Shown here in pieces: positions 33,765-41,876 of a stretch of 64,000 nucleotides of DNA (position 1 is the stretch's first letter; each line of letters opens with the position of its first letter). Position numbers and translations under genes: made by a program. Source of the stretch: Prescottella equi. Its GTDB lineage: Bacteria > Actinomycetota > Actinomycetes > Mycobacteriales > Mycobacteriaceae. Under the pieces are notes generated by a model. It searched no databases, was not told the origin of the DNA, and saw nothing but the letters and a program-made list of their open reading frames with translations. The stretch is taken from the NCBI RefSeq assembly GCF_002094305.1, contig NZ_LWTX01000006.1, positions 186,001-250,000 of the forward strand. The letters run 5' to 3'.

Positions 33765-34965
33765 CGACGTCGGCGGCGCGGGCACTGCGCACCGCCAGCC
33801 CCGCGGCCGTCGCGGCGGTCACCGTGGCCACGCACATCGCGGCGGTGACGAACGCGCGGACCGTGTCGGCGACGGTGAAGAACAGCACCACCTCGACGGC
33901 GAGGCCCACCCACGCGACGATCGCGAGTTGCGTGCGCTCGCCCGCGATCGCGGACAACAGCGCGCCCTGCAGCACCGCGAGCGCGGCGCCGTTCCACGCG
34001 AACATCCACAGGATGCCCTGGACGGGCGTGTACACCTCGCCGAACAGGACCGGCGCGAGCGGAGCCGCCAGGGCAGCTCCGACGACGAGGACGACGCCGA
34101 GCGCCACCAGCACACCGAGTGCCGACCGGACGGCCGCGGCCGAGTGTTCCGGGTTCGCCATCTTGGGATAGAGCACGACGCCGATCGCCTGCGGAAGCCA
34201 GAACGCAGCCTTGGTCGCGACGGCCCCCGCCGCGTAGAGACCGGCGTCGTGGGAGTCGAGCACCATGCGGGCGACGACGAGATCCACCGACGTCAGCGCG
34301 ATGAGCGCCAGCTGCACCTGCGACGCCCGCAGGACCGTCGCGACCCCGATCGCCGCGGCGTCCGCCCGCGCGCCGGTTGCGGACGCTCGTCGGCTCGCGA
34401 TCAGGTGCGCCACGAACGCCATCACCCCGGTGCCGGCCGCGCCCGCGAGCAGCGTCGGTCCCGGCCCGCCGCCGACCGCCAGCACCGCCACGGAGGGTGC
34501 CACCTTGACGATCCCTGCACCGGCCAGCACGACGCTCAGTTCCGCAAAGCGGCCGGCGCCCTGCAGGATCCCCTGTTCGGTGCCGAGCAACACCAGCAGC
34601 GGCGCGGCGACGAGGGCCGATGCCGTCGCGGCGAGGCTCGTGTCGAGCGCCCACGACATGATCGGGACGAGCACCAGCGCGATCACGCCGACGATCGCCG
34701 CGCAGCGGTAGCCCAGCGCCCGTAGGACCGGGACCGGCTTGCCGTGCACCACTTCCCGAGCCACGACGGTCTGCAACGCGAGCGCCGGCACCGCGAGCAC
34801 CAACTGGGCGGCGAGCAGGGCCGCGAACTCGCCGTAGCCCGCCGGGCCGAGCCACCGCACCGCGGGCAGCGCGAGCAGGTAGGCGGCGATGTTCGCCGTC
34901 ATCGATCCGACGGTCACCATCGTCATACCGGCGACCGTGGAGCCGGTGAGCGATTGGCGTGGCAT
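33757..34965 (-). CDS. Polysaccharide/lipid flippase-like membrane protein (MOP superfamily)
   Basis: A 402-residue protein with about twelve transmembrane helices and the MATE/polysaccharide-transporter pattern: an N-terminal TVGSMTANIAAYLLALPAVR, WLGPAGYGEFAALLAAQ, then AAGAVATKAAFWLPQAIGVV near residue 240. It probably flips a lipid-linked oligosaccharide for the adjacent envelope-glycan genes. The ATG chosen, MPRQSLTGS, is six codons inside the longest frame. Its TAA stop lies in a repeat unit. It is divergent from the next membrane protein gene with only 32 bp between starts. Confidence 0.85.
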   Translation of the reverse strand: MPRQSLTGSTVAGMTMVTVGSMTANIAAYLLALPAVRWLGPAGYGEFAALLAAQLVLAVPALALQTVVAREVVHGKPVPVLRALGYRCAAIVGVIALVLVPIMSWALDTSLAATASALVAAPLLVLLGTEQGILQGAGRFAELSVVLAGAGIVKVAPSVAVLAVGGGPGPTLLAGAAGTGVMAFVAHLIASRRASATGARADAAAIGVATVLRASQVQLALIALTSVDLVVARMVLDSHDAGLYAAGAVATKAAFWLPQAIGVVLYPKMANPEHSAAAVRSALGVLVALGVVLVVGAALAAPLAPVLFGEVYTPVQGILWMFAWNGAALAVLQGALLSAIAGERTQLAIVAWVGLAVEVVLFFTVADTVRAFVTAAMCVATVTAATAAGLAVRSARAADVAR

Positions 34966-34997
34966 CCGCTCATGATGCACCACGTAAGGTGCCGCTC

Positions 34998-36773
34998 ATG
35001 ACGCCACGGCACCCGAGTCTCGCGCGCGCCGTCCCGTCGCTGTACAGCCTGGTGTTGGCCGTGCTGATCCTCGGACCGCTCCTCGGCCCCGGCTATCTGC
35101 TGCTCCGCGACGCGGTGAGCACGCCGCGGTCGTACGTCACCGATTCGGCGCTGGGGCTCACCGACGCCGCGGCCCGCGCGGTGCCGCAGGACTGGTTGAT
35201 CGCGGTGCTCAGCTCCGTCGTCGACGGCGGTGTCGTGGTGAAGGCGATCCTGGTCGCGGCGCTGTGGCTGGCCGGGTGGGGCACGGCCCGCATGGTGGCG
35301 GTGCTGTTGCCCGGTGTCGGGTTGGGGCCGCAGTTGGTGGCGTCGACGGTGATGCTCTGGAATCCGTACGTCGCCGAACGTCTGCTGCAGGGGCATTGGA
35401 GTCTGCTCACCGGATATGCGGCGTTGCCGTGGGTGGTGTGCGCGGCCGTCGCAATCCGGCGGGGGCGCCCGGGCGGGTGGGCGGCACTGACGCTGTGCCT
35501 CGCCGCGGCGGGTCTGACGCCGACCGGCGCGATCCTCGCGGCCGTCCTGGCAGCTGCGCTACTCGTGCGCCTTTCTGGTAGCTGGGACTACCGAAAAGGC
35601 GCACGGGCAGCTTGCTGCCTCCTCGCCCTTTTCCTGGCCGCGTCGGCGCCGTGGCTGGCGGCGACCGTCCTGTCCGGGGGCGGCGGGACGTCGGATCCCG
35701 CCGGGGTCGCAGCATTCGCGGCCCGCGCCGAACCAGGACTGGGCACGATCGGCAGCCTCGCGGGACTGGGCGGGGTGTGGAACTCGACCGCGGTGCCCGG
35801 CTCGCGGACGTCGCTGTGGGCGCTCGCCGGGACGGCACTGCTGCTCGTCGTCGTCGCGTGCGGGCTGCCCGCGCTGTGGCGCCGACGCCGCCACCCGGTG
35901 ATCGGTACGCTCGCGGTCCTCGCCGGGCTCGCGGTGCTGCTGCCGGCGCTCGGCGCGACCGGGTGGGGACTGTCGGTCGGCGAGTGGGCCGTGGTGCACG
36001 TGCCCGGTGCGGGACTGCTGCGCGACAGCCAGAAGTGGGTGGCCCTCGCCGCGCCGCTGTACGCGCTGGCCGCGGCGGCCGGGGTCCGGGCGTTGTCGAA
36101 GCGAGTGTCCGTGCCGGGTGCGGTTCCCGTCGCGGCGATCGCCGCGGTCGTGCTGGCGCTGCCCGACCTGGTGTGGGGTGTCGCCGGCGCGTTGAAGCCC
36201 GTGCAGTATCCGCCGGCCTGGCGGCAGGTCGCGCAGCATCTGGAGCTGTCGAAGGAGGCCGGCGACGTCGCGGTGCTGCCCGCCGGCATGTTCCGCAGGT
36301 TCCCGTACAGCGGCGACGCGCCCGTCCTGGACCCGGCGCCCCGGATGCTGCCGCGGGACGTGCTGCAGACCGGGCAGCTCGTTGTCGGGCAGGCCGCAAC
36401 CGTCGGCGGCGAGGGCGCCCGCGCGACCCGTGTCGAGCAGTTTCTGCTCGCGGGCGCCGGCCCGCAGTCACTCGCCGAGGAAGACGTCCGGTGGGTGTTG
36501 GTCGAGCGCACCACCCCGGGCCCACTCGGGGATTCGCAGCGCACCCTGGACCAGCTCGAGCCGATCTTCGCGGACGACGAACTGGCGCTCTACCGGGTCC
36601 CGGGGGGCATCCCACCGGATCCCCGGGAAGGTCGCGGCGAGGCCCTAGCGGCCCACCTGCTGTGGGCGGCGCTGCTGGCGGGCGGCGGGCTAGGCGTCCT
36701 GCAGGCCCGGCGACGGCGTCGTCGCGGCTTCGACGCCGGAGATCAGCCCCGACACGTGCCGTCCCGCGGCTGA
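34998..36773 (+). CDS. Polytopic membrane protein of the envelope glycan locus (Rv0226c-like)
   Basis: A 591-residue integral membrane protein with about eleven predicted helices and a C-terminal soluble segment (LLQ-rich, ending in basic RRRRR). It resembles GT-C-like membrane proteins: a conserved loop MLWNPYVAERLLQGHWSLLT (~residues 118-137) and GLLRDSQKWVALAAPLYALA. No catalytic residues are established. Position matches Rv0226c, beside the glycosyltransferase and DUF3068 genes, suggesting a role in lipoglycan or trehalose mycolate biogenesis. A family A repeat adds 16 residues (~189-204) between helices. The last 84 nt overlap the converging glycosyltransferase gene. Confidence 0.85.
   Translation: MTPRHPSLARAVPSLYSLVLAVLILGPLLGPGYLLLRDAVSTPRSYVTDSALGLTDAAARAVPQDWLIAVLSSVVDGGVVVKAILVAALWLAGWGTARMVAVLLPGVGLGPQLVASTVMLWNPYVAERLLQGHWSLLTGYAALPWVVCAAVAIRRGRPGGWAALTLCLAAAGLTPTGAILAAVLAAALLVRLSGSWDYRKGARAACCLLALFLAASAPWLAATVLSGGGGTSDPAGVAAFAARAEPGLGTIGSLAGLGGVWNSTAVPGSRTSLWALAGTALLLVVVACGLPALWRRRRHPVIGTLAVLAGLAVLLPALGATGWGLSVGEWAVVHVPGAGLLRDSQKWVALAAPLYALAAAAGVRALSKRVSVPGAVPVAAIAAVVLALPDLVWGVAGALKPVQYPPAWRQVAQHLELSKEAGDVAVLPAGMFRRFPYSGDAPVLDPAPRMLPRDVLQTGQLVVGQAATVGGEGARATRVEQFLLAGAGPQSLAEEDVRWVLVERTTPGPLGDSQRTLDQLEPIFADDELALYRVPGGIPPDPREGRGEALAAHLLWAALLAGGGLGVLQARRRRRRGFDAGDQPRHVPSRG
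35562..35609. repeat. Palindromic repeat, family A, inserted in frame in the Rv0226c-like gene
   Basis: 18-bp arms (CGTGCGCCTTTCTGGTAG at 35564-35581 and near-complement at 35588-35605). In the host frame it encodes LVRLSGSWDYRKGARA, located between two transmembrane helices. Same 48-bp length and frame as the aftD copy. Confidence 0.85.
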
Positions 36774-37919
36774 CGACGCCAGCACCGCGTACACACCGGA
36801 CGCGGTCTGCTCCCACGAGAACTCGTTGGCCCGCAGCCGCGCCTTGCGGCCGAGGTCGGCGCGCAGCTCGGCGTCGAGGAGAAGAGACTCGACGGCCGAC
36901 GCCAGCGCCGGGACGGCGGCGGCCTGGTCGGCGACGGCATCCCCGCCGACCAGCAGCCCGGTCACGCCGTCGATGATCGAATCGGTGAGGCCCTTGGAGC
37001 TGCGGTAGCCGACCGTGGGGACGCCGTGCTGCGCAGCCTCGATCACCGCGAGGCCCCACCCTTCCTTGCGGGAGGGCATCACGTGCACCCACGAGCGGGC
37101 GAGCAGTTCGTGCTTGCGCGGCTCCGGGACGTGGCCGTGGAAGGTGACGGCGTCGCCGATACCGAGTTCGTGGGCGCGCTCGCGCAGGTTCTGCTCCCAC
37201 CAGCCGCCGCCGATGACGTCGAGGTGCAGCTCCGGGATGGTGCGGCGCAGTTGCGCGACCGCGGCGAGGGCGTCCTCGATCTGCTTGTGGGGCACCAGCC
37301 GCGACAGCACGCACACGCTCGGATGCGGGGTGCGCGTCGCGTCGCCCCCCGGGTCCACCCCGGCCGGGATCGCGTCGGCGCCGTTGCGCACCACGGCGAT
37401 CCGATCCCGCTCGACGCCCAGGTCGGTGAGTTCGTCGGCCGACGGCAGCGACACCGTCAGGTACTGGCTGTCGCGGTGCACGCGCGGCGACAGCCAGGAT
37501 TCGATCCACCAGCCCACGTGCCCCATGAGCCGTCCCGCGACGGGCCACTGCTCCCGGTGGCAGTGGTGGACCAGCACCGTGACCGGCGCACCCGCGACCG
37601 CACGGGAGAAGAACGGGATGCCGTTCTGGGTGTCGACCACGGCGTCGGGGCGCAGCCCGGCGAGCGGGCCCAGGCCGACGCGTCCGGCGAGGATCGCACC
37701 GAGCGCCCGCGGATACACCGTGAGCCGGCCGCCGCCACGCACGATGCGGACGCCGTCGACCGTCTCCTCGCGGGGGGCGCCGGGATACCCGGCGGTGCGG
37801 AGGGTGACCTTGACACCGCGACGGGCGAGACCGGCCCCGACCTCCTCGAGGTACCGCTCGCTGCCGCCGCCCTGGGGATGCCCCGTGTCGCGCCAGCACA
37901 GCAGGAGAACCTCTCGCAC
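36690..37919 (-). CDS. Glycosyltransferase family 4 (Rv0225-like)
   Basis: A 409-residue GT-B-fold retaining glycosyltransferase. The N-terminal acceptor domain begins EVLLLCWRDTGHPQGGGSER; the C-terminal donor domain has RNGADAIPAG, CVLSRLVPHKQIEDAL (R/K phosphate contacts), SRKEGWGLAVIEAAQHGVP containing the E-x7-E motif (~residue 300), and TVGYRSSKGLTD. It acts on the cytoplasmic face, probably on lipid-linked mannan or arabinan precursors given the locus. The start is GTG. It converges with, and overlaps by 84 nt, the Rv0226c-like gene. Confidence 0.9.
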   Translation of the reverse strand: MREVLLLCWRDTGHPQGGGSERYLEEVGAGLARRGVKVTLRTAGYPGAPREETVDGVRIVRGGGRLTVYPRALGAILAGRVGLGPLAGLRPDAVVDTQNGIPFFSRAVAGAPVTVLVHHCHREQWPVAGRLMGHVGWWIESWLSPRVHRDSQYLTVSLPSADELTDLGVERDRIAVVRNGADAIPAGVDPGGDATRTPHPSVCVLSRLVPHKQIEDALAAVAQLRRTIPELHLDVIGGGWWEQNLRERAHELGIGDAVTFHGHVPEPRKHELLARSWVHVMPSRKEGWGLAVIEAAQHGVPTVGYRSSKGLTDSIIDGVTGLLVGGDAVADQAAAVPALASAVESLLLDAELRADLGRKARLRANEFSWEQTASGVYAVLASSAAGRHVSGLISGVEAATTPSPGLQDA

Positions 37920-38051
37920 GTGCGTGCCCCCTCACCGGCTCGGACGGTCGCCTGCGACACACCTTATCGGCTGGACGCGGCGCGCCCTACCGTCAAGTAG
38001 CGGAAACCGGCGAACGCGGCGGCGGTATGTCCGATCGTTAAGGTTCCTCCC

Positions 38052-38831
38052 GTGAACCGTGCCCGATCGCCTCGCGTGACCCGCTACTTCGCCCGCCGCG
38101 CCACCCTGAGACGGTCGGTCGGGCTGCTGAGCGATTTCCGGTACGAACAGACCGACCCCGATCTGTTCTACGGCGCGCTCGCGCGTGACTCCGTCGAACT
38201 GATCGGCGACCTGCATCGTGGACTCACCGACACCGACCTCACCGGCACCATCGTCCTCGACGTCGGCGGCGGACCCGGCTACTTCGCGGACGCGTTCTCC
38301 CGTGCGGGGGCGCGCTACGTCCCGGTCGAACCGGACCCGTCGGAGATGCACGCGGCCGGACTGAGCGTCGGCGATTCCATCCGCGGATCCGGCCTGGCGC
38401 TGCCGATCCGCTCCGACGCCGTCGACGTGTGCTTCTCGTCGAACGTCGCCGAACACGTCGCGCAGCCGTGGGTGATGGCCGAGGAGATGCTGCGGGTGAC
38501 CAAACCCGGCGGCCTGATGGTGCTGTCGTACACGCTGTGGTGGGGCCCGTTCGGCGGGCACGAGACCGGACCGTGGCACTACCTCGGCGGCGAGTACGCG
38601 GCCCGCCGCTACCAGCGCAAACACGGCAAGGAGCCGAAGAACCGGTTCGGCGTCTCCCTGTTCGACATCGGCGCGGAGGACGGTCTGCGCTGGGCGAAGG
38701 CGCAGACCGGCGGCGACGTCCTCGCCGCGTTCCCCCGCTACCACCCACGCTGGGCGTGGTGGATGGTGAAGATCCCGGTGCTGCGGGAACTACTGGTCAG
38801 CAACCTGGTCCTGGTGATCCGAAAGCGCTGA
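38052..38831 (+). CDS. SAM-dependent methyltransferase (Rv0224c/MtrP-like)
   Basis: A 259-residue class I methyltransferase. Motif I is VLDVGGGPGYFADAF (~residue 69), with PVEPDPSEM as the ribose-binding acidic region, SDAVDVCFSSNVAEHV and LRVTKPGGLMVLSYTLWW. Unusual aromatic-rich segments (GPWHYLGGEYAARRYQ, RYHPRWAWWMVKIP) may contact lipid. The locus counterpart Rv0224c/MtrP is reported to affect trehalose mycolate transport in corynebacteria; that function is inferred here. GTG start. The last 42 nt overlap the end of the converging amidase gene, which is the left edge of the accessory island. Confidence 0.88.
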   Translation: MNRARSPRVTRYFARRATLRRSVGLLSDFRYEQTDPDLFYGALARDSVELIGDLHRGLTDTDLTGTIVLDVGGGPGYFADAFSRAGARYVPVEPDPSEMHAAGLSVGDSIRGSGLALPIRSDAVDVCFSSNVAEHVAQPWVMAEEMLRVTKPGGLMVLSYTLWWGPFGGHETGPWHYLGGEYAARRYQRKHGKEPKNRFGVSLFDIGAEDGLRWAKAQTGGDVLAAFPRYHPRWAWWMVKIPVLRELLVSNLVLVIRKR

Positions 38832-40094
38832 TCCCGCGGACTCGTCCGGTATGCCGCCGCCGCGCAGCAGCAGGCCGAGCGCGTCCGCGAGCGCCACAGC
38901 GCCGGCCTCGCCGTCGTCGGACTCGACGTACTCACTGGGCGAGTGCGAAATCCCCGTGGGGTTGCGGACGAAGAGCATGGCGGTAGGGACGTGGTCCTTG
39001 AGCACACCCGCGTCGTGACCCGCGCCGGTGCCCAGTACGGGCGCGTCCGAGAGTGCGGAGGCGAGGAGGTCCCGGAGCGAGGCGTCGAAGTCGACGGTCG
39101 GACTGAACGACTCCTCCGTCATCGCCGCCGTGCAGCCTTCCTCCGCGGCAAGGATGGCCGCCGCCTGGCGGATCTGTTCCACCAGCACCGTCGTGACCGT
39201 GTCGTCGGGATGACGCACGTCGACCCACAGATCCACCCGGGAAGCGATGACATTGGTGCCACCCGGTGTGGGAACCAACCGGCCGACTGTGGCCCGGGCC
39301 GCGGACTGCCCGCGCGCAAGATCCCGGATTCGTGACACCAGCCGGCCGGCAGCCACCATCGGATCGCTGCGATCACACATCAGCGTGGTGCCGGCATGGT
39401 TGCCCTCACCGGTGAGACTCACCCGCCACCGCCCGTGACCCAGGATGGACGAGGCGACCGCGATCGGCCGGTCGAGGTCGACGAGTCCGCGCCCCTGTTC
39501 CACGTGCAACTCCACGAACACCGCCATCCGAGCCAGCGCGTCCGGGTCGGGACCCAGTCGAAACGGATCGAGTCCGCCGCGGACGGCGATGTCCGCAAAG
39601 GTGTTTCCGTCGACGTCGGTCAACGCACGGGCCCGATCAGGATCGATGGCGCCGGTGAGCAGTCGCGATCCCAGGCAGGCGACACCGAACCGGGAGCCCT
39701 CCTCTTCGGGGAACACCACGATCGCGAGCGGTCGCGGCCCCAGCGCGTCGCGGGAACGGAGCACATCGAACGCGACGAGCGCCGACGCGACGCCGAGCGG
39801 TCCGTCGAAAGCACCGCCACCGGGCACCGAATCCAGATGGCTGCCGGTCACGACCGCATCGGTGTGGGTGCCGTCCGGTGCGTGCCAGGCCCAGATCGCG
39901 CCGTTGCGATCGACCTCCACCTCCAGACCCCGCTTCTCGGCGTGTGCGACGAACCACTCCCGAAGTTGGTGTTCGGCTGCCGAATACACCGGCCGCGAGT
40001 ACCCGCCACGCTGCGGGTCCCGCCCGATGTCCTCGATCTCCGCCAGCAGACCCGAAACGGTGTCACGCGCAACTGCTGTCGCTTTGTCGCTCAT
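38790..40094 (-). CDS. M20-family amidase (N-carbamoyl-L-amino acid hydrolase / allantoate amidohydrolase type)
   Basis: A 434-residue di-metal hydrolase that cleaves carbamoyl or amide groups from amino acids or ureido acids. Metal ligands are recognisable: His in TGSHLDSVPGGG, Asp in GAFDGPLGVASAL, the Glu pair in VFPEEEGSRFG, and ELHVEQG (His) with a late His in NPTGISHSPSEYV. The dimerisation domain includes TGEGNHAGTT. This is last in the ten-gene island operon; its ATG overlaps the preceding stop (ATGA). The 3' end converges on the methyltransferase gene with a 42-nt overlap. The exact substrate is unknown. Confidence 0.88.
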   Translation of the reverse strand: MSDKATAVARDTVSGLLAEIEDIGRDPQRGGYSRPVYSAAEHQLREWFVAHAEKRGLEVEVDRNGAIWAWHAPDGTHTDAVVTGSHLDSVPGGGAFDGPLGVASALVAFDVLRSRDALGPRPLAIVVFPEEEGSRFGVACLGSRLLTGAIDPDRARALTDVDGNTFADIAVRGGLDPFRLGPDPDALARMAVFVELHVEQGRGLVDLDRPIAVASSILGHGRWRVSLTGEGNHAGTTLMCDRSDPMVAAGRLVSRIRDLARGQSAARATVGRLVPTPGGTNVIASRVDLWVDVRHPDDTVTTVLVEQIRQAAAILAAEEGCTAAMTEESFSPTVDFDASLRDLLASALSDAPVLGTGAGHDAGVLKDHVPTAMLFVRNPTGISHSPSEYVESDDGEAGAVALADALGLLLRGGGIPDESAGSALSDHQDQVADQ

Positions 40095-41260
40095 CGCATC
40101 TCACCCGCGCCCACGTACGGGTGAAGGCTGGACAGCAGTTGCCCCTCGGCGAACCGTTCGAGCCGGAAGTCCGCTGCCGGGACGTCCGGGTCCCGGCTGT
40201 CCCCGTCGACGATCAGATCGGCCATCAGATCGCCGACGGCCGGGCTGATCTTGAATCCGTGACCACTGAACCCGGCAGCGAGGAACAGTCCGTCGATCGC
40301 GACGGGGGCGATGACGGGATTCCAGTCGGGGGTGATGTCGTAGCAGCCGGCGTAGGTGTGTGCCACCGCCGCGTCCGGGAAGTCGAAGCGGTGCAACATC
40401 TTTGTTGCCGCCCTTTCGATCCCCTGCTCACCGGCCTGGTTGGAGTACGCGTCCGGATCGGCGTACCTGGGCGTGCTGTGGTCACTGTTCCCGACCAGCA
40501 ACTCACCCGAGCCTTCGATCCGCACGTACTGGAGACTCACCAGATCCGACAGTGCCGGCAGGCCACGAAGGGGTTCGCCGGTGTCGACCAGGAGCAGTTC
40601 GGAGCGCAACGACTCGATCGGCAGGTCGATGCCGACGTCCGCCATGAGCTTGCCCGACCACCAACCCGAGGCGACGACGACGGTGTCCGCCTCGAGAACT
40701 TCTCCACTCACCAGTTCCACGCCGGTGGTGCGGCCCTCGGACGTCAGCACCCGCGCGACCGGGGTGTTCTGCCGAACCTTCGCACCGGCCGAGCGAGCCA
40801 CCGCCCCGAAGTGCAGGGCGAGCTGGGACGCGTCGGCATACCCGCCGCGCGCCTCGTAGGAGAAGGCCGCCACGTCGGCGACGTTGAGCTGCGGCCACAA
40901 TCGACCGGCCCGTTCGTGGTCGATCATCTCCGCTTCGATACCGAGGCCCTGGTGTACGGCGGTGTTGGCGCGCAACGCCTCCTCGTTCTCCGCTCCGACG
41001 GCGACCATGTAGCCGACCTGACGGAAGCCGACCTCGTCACCCAGCCGCTCGAACGTCGGCAGGCTTCGCCACGCCATAGCGGCGATCGACGGCACCCCGT
41101 AGTGGCACCGCACGATCCCACTCGACTTGCCGGTGCCGCCGCTGGCGAGGCTGTGACGTTCGAGGACCAGCACCTCGCTGATGCCGCGTTCGGTGAGGGC
41201 TCGGGCGATCGAGAGCCCGATCAACCCGCCCCCCACCACGATCACGCGCCGACCGGTCAT
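40091..41260 (-). CDS. DAO-type FAD-dependent oxidoreductase
   Basis: A 389-residue flavoprotein of the D-amino-acid/sarcosine oxidase superfamily. The FAD-binding GxGxxG is at the N-terminus (RVIVVGGGLIGLSIARAL), followed by the acidic VLVLERHSLASGGTGKSSG. The second FAD contact is near the C-terminus: DGLFLAAGFSGHGFKISPAVG, typical of glycine/sarcosine-oxidase-like enzymes that oxidise secondary amines or D-amino acids to imines. Four-nt ATGA overlaps join it to both the flavin reductase and the amidase genes. In context it probably oxidises the C-N bond of the imported substrate. Confidence 0.9.
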   Translation of the reverse strand: MTGRRVIVVGGGLIGLSIARALTERGISEVLVLERHSLASGGTGKSSGIVRCHYGVPSIAAMAWRSLPTFERLGDEVGFRQVGYMVAVGAENEEALRANTAVHQGLGIEAEMIDHERAGRLWPQLNVADVAAFSYEARGGYADASQLALHFGAVARSAGAKVRQNTPVARVLTSEGRTTGVELVSGEVLEADTVVVASGWWSGKLMADVGIDLPIESLRSELLLVDTGEPLRGLPALSDLVSLQYVRIEGSGELLVGNSDHSTPRYADPDAYSNQAGEQGIERAATKMLHRFDFPDAAVAHTYAGCYDITPDWNPVIAPVAIDGLFLAAGFSGHGFKISPAVGDLMADLIVDGDSRDPDVPAADFRLERFAEGQLLSSLHPYVGAGEMR

Positions 41261-41823
41261 GACAGGACTCCCTTCGAGACCACGGGCCCGCCGGCTCCGA
41301 CCGGTGCGGTTCGGTCGCCCGGCTTCGGCATCCTGGGCACGAGTTCGCGGACGTCGCCTGCGAGGTACACGAGCGGCTGGCGATCCGCATCGACGTCGAG
41401 TCCGACCACCCGGAGCAGGACGATGGTGTGATCGCCTGCAGGCAAAAGGCTTTGGACCTCGCAGTCGAGCCACACGCCCGCTCCACGCACGAATACGGCG
41501 TCCTCCGGGCTCACCGCCGTGTCGATGCCCGCGAACCGGTCCACCCGCCTCCTCCCGATGGCGGCGCACACAGCCCCTTGATCCGCCGCCAGGATGCTGA
41601 CGCCGAGCCGGGCCGAACCGCGCAGCCGCTGCCAGGTGCGCGAGGTGTTCATCACGCACACGGACACCAGTGGAGGATCCAGTGATACCGCCGTGAACGA
41701 ACTCGCGGCCATACCGATCAGCTCGCCGCCCGACTGCGCGCAAACCGCGGCCACGCCGGTCGGGAAGCTCGCGTACGCGGCTTTGAGGGTGGTCGGGTCG
41801 GTGCCGGTCGTCGTAGGTGTCAT
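41257..41823 (-). CDS. Flavin reductase (HpaC-like)
   Basis: A 188-residue NAD(P)H:flavin oxidoreductase with the split-barrel fold: LKAAYASFPTGVAAVCAQSG, GMAASSFTAVSLDPPLVSVC (flavin-binding), GSARLGVSILAADQ and a DRFAGIDTAV segment. Such proteins supply reduced FMN or FAD to a partner monooxygenase. The likely partner is the acyl-CoA-dehydrogenase-like domain encoded directly upstream, from which it is separated by 53 bp, the only sizeable gap in the operon. Its stop overlaps the DAO oxidoreductase start. Confidence 0.88.
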   Translation of the reverse strand: MTPTTTGTDPTTLKAAYASFPTGVAAVCAQSGGELIGMAASSFTAVSLDPPLVSVCVMNTSRTWQRLRGSARLGVSILAADQGAVCAAIGRRRVDRFAGIDTAVSPEDAVFVRGAGVWLDCEVQSLLPAGDHTIVLLRVVGLDVDADRQPLVYLAGDVRELVPRMPKPGDRTAPVGAGGPVVSKGVLS

Positions 41824-41876
41824 GTCCTGCTCCCCTGGTGATCGTGGTGGCGAAAGATGCTGCTGCAGGCGAAAAG

